Below are positions 6,184 to 11,361 of a stretch of 11,361 bases of DNA, piece after piece. Location of the stretch: NCBI GenBank assembly GCA_027064665.1, contig JAMOPH010000235.1:1-11361 (forward strand), given 5' to 3'. The DNA comes from a bacterium. Its GTDB lineage: Bacteria > UBP14 > UBA6098 > B30-G16. Under the pieces are notes generated by a model. That model was not told the DNA's origin, searched no databases, and worked only from the letters and a program-made list of their open reading frames with translations. The position numbers were made by a program, and so were the translations under genes. The number at the start of each line of letters is the position of its first letter. Within the stretch, counting starts at the first letter, position 1.

Positions 6184-9100
6184 AAGTTGATGCGAAAGAG
6201 TATCGGGTTTTTGGTGGTTCTGTCTGTGTTGGTGGTCCCCCTGTTGGCACAAACATACAATCTTGAATGGTCTGTGATGTCCTCGGGAGGAAATGAGGGG
6301 GATGATATCACCTCAACAAGTTATCGGATGTCCAGTGTAATTGGGCAGGGAACCGCCGTTGGAGATTCCAGTTGGATGCACAGCACATCCTATTTGGTTC
6401 ATCCGGGGTTCCGCAAAATCGACCTTGACTGGCGCCCGCCTGTTACTCAGTTGGCGGGAACGGTTGTCCTTCAGGATACTATCACCACCGACACAGTTCT
6501 GGTTCAGTGGACCGGGCAGGATACCACCACAGAGGAGGGTCCCGGCTGGGGAATCTGGGTCTATGATGTCCAATACAAAGTTGACACCGCCTCCTCGTGG
6601 ACCGATTGGTATACCGCCACCACCGACACTTATGCCACTCTGACAGGGCTTGCCAATGGACACTGGTATTATTTCCGTGTCCGTGCCCACGACCTGGCGA
6701 CCAATGTGCCAGATTGGGATACTGTTGAGGCAATAGTCGCGGTTGACTCGGTATATGTGCTCACGGCGCTTTACACCCTTGAACTTCACACCACCGATGA
6801 ACTTTGCTCCCTGTGGGTTGATGGGACCGCATATCCCGCGCCGTATACCGGGACTTATTCCGGCGGCGCTGTTGTCAATGTTGAGGTGGCGGACTCCGTC
6901 AACTTCGGCGACACAATCATCGCTGTGTTTGACCACTGGGCAGTCAGCGGCGCCACAGACACCAATATAAATATCACCATGGACGATAACAAAATTGACA
7001 CAGCCGTTTACAATCTGTGGTATAGCCTTGATATTACCTCTGCCCACGACACCCCGGTTCCAGACGGTCATAACTGGTATGCCGAGGGCGATTCCGCCTC
7101 GGGGTATATAACCGACCCCGTGGTTGATTTAGGTGGAGGGAACCTTGCGATTTGCACGGGATTCACCGGAACTGGCTCTGCGCCATCCATCGGCTCGGGA
7201 ACAAGTTTTTACATCCCGAGTATGGAGGAACCCTCCACAATAACCTGGACTTGGGACACTATCCCCGACACGGCGACTCTGTGCACCTTGATTGTGTTCT
7301 CCCCGTATGGTCACCCGATGCCGTCTGACACAACGGTCTATCCTGTGGGGACATCAATTATCGCACAGGTTGAAAGTCCGGTGGTAGTTGGAACGGACAC
7401 TCATTACTGCACTGGCTGGCTTGGTGGGGGTTCTGTGCCTTCTTCCGGTATGGGCAATTACTTAAGTTTCACAATCACTGAAAATTCCTGGATTGTGTGG
7501 GTTTGGGATGGCGAAGCCCGTTTGCCGCTTATTGTTGAAAATGAGGGTGTCAGCGGCTCTGACCCCGATGGATACGATACCCCAACGCCGACGGTGGGAA
7601 CTCACTGGTATCCCGTGGATACTTTGATTACGGCGTCTGTGACCAGCCCCGCCGACGGAATGCAGTGTGTCGGGTTCTGGGGAAGCGGCTCTGTCCCGCT
7701 GGCGGATTCCACAACCTCTGTCTCATTCTACCTGTCCGAGCCCTCGTGGATACACTGGCGATGGTTTGATGAGGATACCACCATCGTCTGCCTGACCGTG
7801 TGGTCGGAGTATGATTCCCCCAACCCGCCTGTGGGAACTTCCTGCTATCCGGTGGGAACAGATATCACCGCCACAGTGACCTCGCCCGTTGATGGGCACA
7901 ACTGCACGGGATACTGGGGAACCGGCTCTGTCCCCACCGACACCTCCGGTATTGACCCCACGCCGTGGGAGGTCTCCTTTACTTTGACCGAAAATTCCCA
8001 GTTGGTCTGGGTTTGGGATGGTGTCCTCAGATTCCCGTTGGTGGTGAACAACGAGGGCGTTACCCCATCTGACCCTGATGGCTATGACTCGCCGAGCCCC
8101 ACTGTGGGAACTCACTGGTATGATGCTGGAAGTTCGGTCAACTGCTCTGTGACCTCGCCATCTGATGGAATGCAGTGTGTTGGGCATTACGGCTGGGGTT
8201 CGGTCAGCACTGATACTTCCACCAACTTCTCCTTTGTTATCACCGAGCCTTCGGGAGTGAGTTGGCATTGGGAACCCGAGGGTGCAACGATTGTGTATCT
8301 TACAGTTTATTCCGAATACGGCGACCCGGAACCGCCGGTGGGAACTATGGGCTATGTCTCCGGAACCACCATTGATGCCTGGGTGCAGGATTCTGTGTAT
8401 GATGGTGCCACCTGGCACCACAACACCGGATGGAACGGCGGCGGAAGTGTCCCAGCCAGCGGCGATTCCAATCACATTACATTTAGCATCACCGAGGATT
8501 CCTGGATTGTCTGGCAGTGGGACGGCACCACCCGTTGGCCCTTTGAGGTTATAAGCGAACACGGTTCACCCACGCCTCCTGTGGGAATCAATTGGTTTGA
8601 CGACGGCGACACCGTGGTGGGCTATGTTGACCCGGTGGACGGCTCCTGGAGATGTGTCGGATACGCCGGCTGGGGCGACCTTGACAGCAATGTCGTTCCT
8701 CACTTTGAGTTCGTGATAACTCAGCCCTCCGGTGTGGAATGGCTCTGGGAGAACGAGTCCAGCGCCTACAGAGTTATTGTGAGGAAAAACCCCGACGCCG
8801 ACACCTGGGGCGGAATCTACATCAACGGAACTTGGTATGATGGTGTTGCGGCAGAGACTCTGTATGTCGCCGGTTCAACTGTGCTCAGTATCGCAGTGTC
8901 CAACCCGGATATGGGAACGGGGTCAAGATATCTGTTCACTGGTTGGGATGATGGCACAACCGACACCAACCGCACCGAGACTATCATTGCAGATGCAGAA
9001 TTTGTGGCTAATTACGATTACCAGTATCAGGTTGTGATTCAGAAATCGCCGTCTGAGGATACCGTGGGAACTATGTATATAGACGGCACGCCCATAACCG

Positions 9101-10074
9101 GCGCCGGTTCTGCTTATCAGGAGTTCTGGTGGAGCGATGGCAGCACCCACGATATCGCTGTCTCCAGTTATGACAGCACCGACGGAAGGAGATACACATT
9201 CATCCAGTGGGCTGATGGTGTCACGGACACCGCCCGAAGCGAGACGATTTCCGGTCCTGATACCTTTATCGCCCAGTATGCTCCGCAGTATCTTATCGTG
9301 ATAGAGAAACGCGACAGCGCCTCCGGCAATCTGGAAACCCACGGATGCATCTATCCGCCTTCGGACACTGTGTGCGGCGTGGGCTCCTATGCGTTCTGGG
9401 TTGACGGCGGAAACACGATAAGTTTTGCGGTGTCCCGGAAGGATACTGTTGGCGATTCGCTCTACACCTTCTACCGCTGGGATGACGGCGGAACGGACAC
9501 GCTCCATTCTGCGGTCACTGTTGACGGACCGGACACTTTTGTGGCGTGGTATGAGGGAATGGTCTATGTGATTTGTATAGAGTTGGGTCAGCACGGGACT
9601 ATACCTGTGGACAGTGCGGTCTGGGTGCCGGCATCGGACACTATAATTGACCCCTCTGCCACATACAGTATGGAGGCAACGGATGTCATCACGGTGAGAA
9701 GTTGCGGCAATGTGGACGAACAGTTGTGGCTGGGGGTTATCTCCTGCACCGATACCCTCGGTTCTGATGTCGGCTGGTTCTTCACTATGTCGGGTGGTTC
9801 GGCGAATGATATTTCCCTCAGGGCACGGTTTGAAAGTTCCACCACTCCGCCGACCACATATATGCCTTCGCTGGATTATGTCAAACTGGGAACATTTGAA
9901 GCCGCCACCGATGCCTCTGAGGATCCAACGCCTATATTCGGTCCGTATGGTGGAAGGCTGGCTCCGTCGCAGCAACTTTACCTGTTCTTCCAACTGGTGG
10001 CGCCCAGCAGGTCCAGTTATTATGGTAAAACCACAATCAAGGTCGGGCTGAAGGCAACGGTTAGAATCCCCTGA
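6169..10074 (+). CDS. Large secreted repeat protein: Fn3-like plus InlB-B-like repeats
   Basis: 1301 aa from ATG 6169 (1297 from ATG 6181). Residues 10-27 are the hydrophobic core of a signal peptide ending LVVPLLAQ. Residues 28-80 carry a recurrent 'SGG...TSYRMSSVIGQ...YLVHPGF' N-terminus. Residues about 90-186 look like a fibronectin type III domain (VQYKVDTASSWTDWYTA, then YYFRVRAHDLATNVPDW). Residue 202 onward is built of two families of roughly 80-aa beta repeats resembling divergent InlB B-repeats: a type II copy (202-284), seven Trp-rich type I copies (285-864) and three type II copies (867-1130). The last 170 residues form a beta-rich cap ending in TTIKVGLKATVRIP. No catalytic motif, sortase signal or recognisable type IX sorting domain is seen. 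It is probably a cell-surface or extracellular stalk or adhesin; the role is inferred. It has its own promoter and terminator. Confidence 0.9.
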   Translation: MEVLMKLMRKSIGFLVVLSVLVVPLLAQTYNLEWSVMSSGGNEGDDITSTSYRMSSVIGQGTAVGDSSWMHSTSYLVHPGFRKIDLDWRPPVTQLAGTVVLQDTITTDTVLVQWTGQDTTTEEGPGWGIWVYDVQYKVDTASSWTDWYTATTDTYATLTGLANGHWYYFRVRAHDLATNVPDWDTVEAIVAVDSVYVLTALYTLELHTTDELCSLWVDGTAYPAPYTGTYSGGAVVNVEVADSVNFGDTIIAVFDHWAVSGATDTNINITMDDNKIDTAVYNLWYSLDITSAHDTPVPDGHNWYAEGDSASGYITDPVVDLGGGNLAICTGFTGTGSAPSIGSGTSFYIPSMEEPSTITWTWDTIPDTATLCTLIVFSPYGHPMPSDTTVYPVGTSIIAQVESPVVVGTDTHYCTGWLGGGSVPSSGMGNYLSFTITENSWIVWVWDGEARLPLIVENEGVSGSDPDGYDTPTPTVGTHWYPVDTLITASVTSPADGMQCVGFWGSGSVPLADSTTSVSFYLSEPSWIHWRWFDEDTTIVCLTVWSEYDSPNPPVGTSCYPVGTDITATVTSPVDGHNCTGYWGTGSVPTDTSGIDPTPWEVSFTLTENSQLVWVWDGVLRFPLVVNNEGVTPSDPDGYDSPSPTVGTHWYDAGSSVNCSVTSPSDGMQCVGHYGWGSVSTDTSTNFSFVITEPSGVSWHWEPEGATIVYLTVYSEYGDPEPPVGTMGYVSGTTIDAWVQDSVYDGATWHHNTGWNGGGSVPASGDSNHITFSITEDSWIVWQWDGTTRWPFEVISEHGSPTPPVGINWFDDGDTVVGYVDPVDGSWRCVGYAGWGDLDSNVVPHFEFVITQPSGVEWLWENESSAYRVIVRKNPDADTWGGIYINGTWYDGVAAETLYVAGSTVLSIAVSNPDMGTGSRYLFTGWDDGTTDTNRTETIIADAEFVANYDYQYQVVIQKSPSEDTVGTMYIDGTPITGAGSAYQEFWWSDGSTHDIAVSSYDSTDGRRYTFIQWADGVTDTARSETISGPDTFIAQYAPQYLIVIEKRDSASGNLETHGCIYPPSDTVCGVGSYAFWVDGGNTISFAVSRKDTVGDSLYTFYRWDDGGTDTLHSAVTVDGPDTFVAWYEGMVYVICIELGQHGTIPVDSAVWVPASDTIIDPSATYSMEATDVITVRSCGNVDEQLWLGVISCTDTLGSDVGWFFTMSGGSANDISLRARFESSTTPPTTYMPSLDYVKLGTFEAATDASEDPTPIFGPYGGRLAPSQQLYLFFQLVAPSRSSYYGKTTIKVGLKATVRIP
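7021..8760 (+). repeat. Seven type I Trp-rich repeats in gene 3
   Basis: Approximate unit starts: 7021, 7282, 7522, 7783, 8032, 8290 and 8536; units are 225-261 bases. Consensus features in order: a short strand, S.YG.P.PPVGT..Y..G (or a GYD.P.PTVGTHWY variant), a Val/Ser strand, a CVG or CTG-W/Y-G.GSVP motif, then a closing strand such as ENSWIVWVWDG. The recurrent Trp pair at the end of each unit suggests a conserved packing position. Similar to divergent InlB B-repeats by pattern only. Confidence 0.8.
7522..8535 (+). repeat. Higher-order two-repeat duplication (about 510 bases)
   Basis: Units 3+4 (7522-8031) and 5+6 (8032-8535) correspond as pairs. Units 3 and 5 share the variant SDPDGYD(T/S)P(T/S)PTVGTHWY; units 4 and 6 share the SEY(D/G).P.PPVGT form. 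At DNA level gtgggaactcactggtat is identical at 7594-7611 and 8104-8121, and ggaatgcagtgtgt at 7657-7670 and 8167-8180, both offset by exactly 510 bases. This points to duplication of a two-repeat block after the single-unit array formed. Confidence 0.75.
8767..9558 (+). repeat. Three type II repeats in gene 3
   Basis: Units begin near 8767, 9025 and 9289. Each has a Y.V.I.K or YLIVIEK strand, an acidic loop, a Y.DGT-like turn, an I.FAVS or IAVS strand, then the hallmark F..WDDG.TDT..S.TI..PDTF.A.Y closing segment. A more divergent copy precedes the type I array at 6772-7020 (FDHWAVSGATDT), so type I units are bracketed by type II. The pattern fits the divergent InlB B-repeat superfamily. Confidence 0.7.
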
Positions 10075-10102
10075 CGGCGCCCGAATCTCTGCGGAAACAA
10101 TG

Positions 10103-10134
10103 CCCCCGTCCCTATAAATGGGCGGGGGTTTTTT
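10103..10134 (+). terminator. Strong intrinsic terminator after gene 3
   Basis: A nine-pair stem forms between cccccgtcc (10103-10111) and gggcggggg (10120-10128), with one G-U pair (10109/10122) and an 8-base loop. Six T (10129-10134) follow immediately. It lies 28 bases after the TGA of gene 3. It separates gene 3 from the NamZ-like gene, which therefore needs its own promoter. Confidence 0.9.
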
Positions 10135-10177
10135 GTGGGTGAATTTTTTTTCGGTGGGCACCACAAAACTTTGTTCT

Positions 10178-10207
10178 TTTGCCCTTTTGCCGGGGCGATT
10201 ATCTTTG
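10178..10207 (+). promoter_or_regulatory. Bacteroidetes-type promoter candidate for the NamZ-like gene
   Basis: TATCTTTG at 10200-10207 matches the Bacteroidetes -7 consensus TAnnTTTG at all fixed positions. TTTG at 10178-10181 lies 18 bases upstream, close to the usual 19-21 spacing of the -33 TTTG. The element ends four bases before the ATG at 10212, so the transcript would start at or next to the start codon. A sigma-70 pair with normal spacing is not visible here. The elements are short and T-rich sequence makes chance matches likely. Confidence 0.35.
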
Positions 10208-10211
10208 CAAT

Positions 10212-11361
10212 ATGGTAAAGACCGGGCTTGACATACTTGCCGCCGGGGGATTTGCGCCCTTGAGGGGGAAGCGCTTTGGCGTGCTGTGTCATCAGGCATC
10301 GGTAAACAAAGACGGCGTGCACATAATTGACCTTATGGCGCAGTCCGGGATTATGCCGGATATTATCTTTGCCCCCGAACACGGGCTTTTCCCGGTGGCA
10401 CAGGACCAGCAGGATGTCGCCCACTGGCGCCACCCGAAATACAAAATTCCTGTCCATTCCCTCTACGGTGCAAAATTTGAGTCGCTGTATCCCCCACCAG
10501 ACATTATGCGCCGCCTTGATGCGGTTTTGATTGACCTCTTTGATGTCGGCGCACGGTATTACACCTTCGTGTGGACCGCCGCAATGATGCTTGAGGTCGC
10601 CGCAAAGACAGACACCAGAATAATCATCGCCGACAGACCGAACCCAATCAGGGGCGATGTGCTTGAGGGCCCCGTGCAGGAGGAGGGTTTCCTTTCCTTT
10701 GTGGGGCTTTATCCCCTGCCGATTCGCCACGGGCTGACGATTGCGGAAATCCTTGGGTATGTGAACCGGTTTTACGAAATCGGCGCCGATGTGGAGGTGA
10801 TAAAACTTTCCGGATGGCACAGGGATATGTGGTTTGACGGGACCGGTCTTTTGTGGGTGATGCCCTCACCGAATATGCCCTCGCTGACAACCGCCATAGT
10901 GTATCCGGGGATGTGCCTTTTTGAGGGGACGAATGTGTCCGAGGGGCGAGGCACCACCCGTCCGTTTGAGATTTTCGGGGCGCCGTTTGTTGACCCATAC
11001 GAATTGACCGAGTTCGCCGCCGGGTTTGGAATTCCGGGTGCCCTGCTGCGCCCGATGTATTTCGTGCCGACCTTCAATAAATACGCCGGACAACTCTGCG
11101 CCGGGGCGCAGATTCACATCACGGACAGGGACCGGTTCCGCCCGGTGTGGACCGCACTGGTGCTGCTGCACTCTCTGATTGCGCTGTATCCCCGCCAGTT
11201 TGAGTTCAGGGCGCCGCCGTATGAGTTTGAGACGCAAAAACTCCCGATTGATATCCTGTTCGGCTCCGACCGGTGGAGAAAAATGTTTATCGCCGGCGCA
11301 GACCCCCGGGAAATCTATGAGATGATGTCGCAACAGTCCGAAAAATTCCGCCGGGAAATAA
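10212..11361 (+). CDS. DUF1343/NamZ-family exo-beta-N-acetylmuramidase-like protein (3' partial)
   Basis: 383 codons are visible; the frame is still open at the window end. Family landmarks in order: KTGLDILAAGGFAPLRGKR, FAPEHGLFPVAQDQ, VHSLYG, LIDLFDVGARYYTFVWT, ADRPNPIRGDVLEGPV, SFVGLYPLPIRHGLTIAE, PSPNMPS, YPGMCLFEGTNVSEGRGTTR, PFEIFGAPFVDPYEL and ITDRDRF. This is a confident match to DUF1343, the NamZ family, whose characterised members remove terminal MurNAc from peptidoglycan fragments. Members usually end soon after an F...R segment (here EKFRREI), so probably only some ten residues are missing. ATG 10212 fits the usual domain start. No signal peptide or clear Shine-Dalgarno is seen, although many members are exported. 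An in-frame TTG at 10179 adds no signal sequence. A cytoplasmic role in muropeptide recycling is inferred. It is transcriptionally separated from gene 3 by the terminator. Confidence 0.9.
   Translation, partial: MVKTGLDILAAGGFAPLRGKRFGVLCHQASVNKDGVHIIDLMAQSGIMPDIIFAPEHGLFPVAQDQQDVAHWRHPKYKIPVHSLYGAKFESLYPPPDIMRRLDAVLIDLFDVGARYYTFVWTAAMMLEVAAKTDTRIIIADRPNPIRGDVLEGPVQEEGFLSFVGLYPLPIRHGLTIAEILGYVNRFYEIGADVEVIKLSGWHRDMWFDGTGLLWVMPSPNMPSLTTAIVYPGMCLFEGTNVSEGRGTTRPFEIFGAPFVDPYELTEFAAGFGIPGALLRPMYFVPTFNKYAGQLCAGAQIHITDRDRFRPVWTALVLLHSLIALYPRQFEFRAPPYEFETQKLPIDILFGSDRWRKMFIAGADPREIYEMMSQQSEKFRREI

Noticed and set aside
6313..8562. Long minus-strand frames (6313-7071 and 7723-8562) opposite gene 3
   Set aside because: Their repetitive character simply mirrors the repeats of gene 3 read in reverse; no independent coding evidence.
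8923..10299. A 458-codon open frame on the minus strand opposite the end of gene 3
   Set aside because: It lies antisense to a well-supported repeat protein, spans the terminator, and its translation is rich in Arg, Ser, Pro and His without any domain pattern. It is explained by codon bias on the opposite strand.
1..11361. CRISPR arrays, tRNA, rRNA or insertion sequences
   Set aside because: No regularly spaced direct DNA repeats with unique spacers, no cloverleaf-like or rRNA-like stretch, and no transposase or terminal inverted repeats were noticed. The repeats present are protein-coding.

Overview
The window suggests a chromosomal segment of an uncultured Gram-negative bacterium with a large repertoire of secreted, repeat-built surface proteins, probably in or near the FCB superphylum (Cloacimonadota, WOR-3, TA06 or Fibrobacterota-like lineages). 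The pointers are protein architectures: an N-terminal 'ISYQGKI...PLNSVGYAFRA' domain, VGIGT-P-KLDV fibre motifs, a C-terminal 'ESPEVWFEDFG...AKRK' domain and a 'GG...SYRMSSVIGQ' N-terminus. This is recall of family patterns, not a search result. All four genes are on the + strand, strong Shine-Dalgarno sequences precede genes 2 and 3, and base composition looks moderately GC-rich.

Layout. (1) Positions 1-2743: the 3' part of a long fibre-like surface protein whose start lies upstream of the window. (2) Positions 2768-6058: a second, complete fibre-like protein of 1096 aa with a signal peptide. It begins 24 bases after the first gene stops, behind a strong ribosome binding site, so the two are probably one operon. 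They share tail-fibre-like modules but end in different C-terminal domains. (3) Positions 6059-6168: a gap with a good sigma-70-type promoter, a hairpin near the predicted 5' end of the transcript, and a ribosome binding site region with two usable starts. (4) Positions 6169-10074: a 1301-aa exported protein with a fibronectin-III-like domain, about seven Trp-rich repeats of roughly 80 aa, four repeats of a second type and a C-terminal beta-rich cap. A strong intrinsic terminator follows at 10103-10134. (5) Positions 10212-11361: a DUF1343/NamZ-family protein (exo-beta-N-acetylmuramidase family), cut by the window end only a few residues before its expected C-terminus. It has no signal peptide, no visible Shine-Dalgarno, and a Bacteroidetes-type promoter candidate ending four bases before its ATG.

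How they may work together. Genes 1-3 look like cell-surface or extracellular structural proteins: a fibre pair plus a long repeat stalk. No phage structural or lysis gene, transposase, CRISPR array or RNA gene is visible. The NamZ-like gene is separated from them by the terminator and is probably an independent peptidoglycan-recycling gene. The most interesting points are the paired fibres with different caps and no recognisable S74 chaperone, the 510-base higher-order repeat in gene 3, the layered 5' leader of gene 3, and the possibly leaderless, signal-less NamZ.
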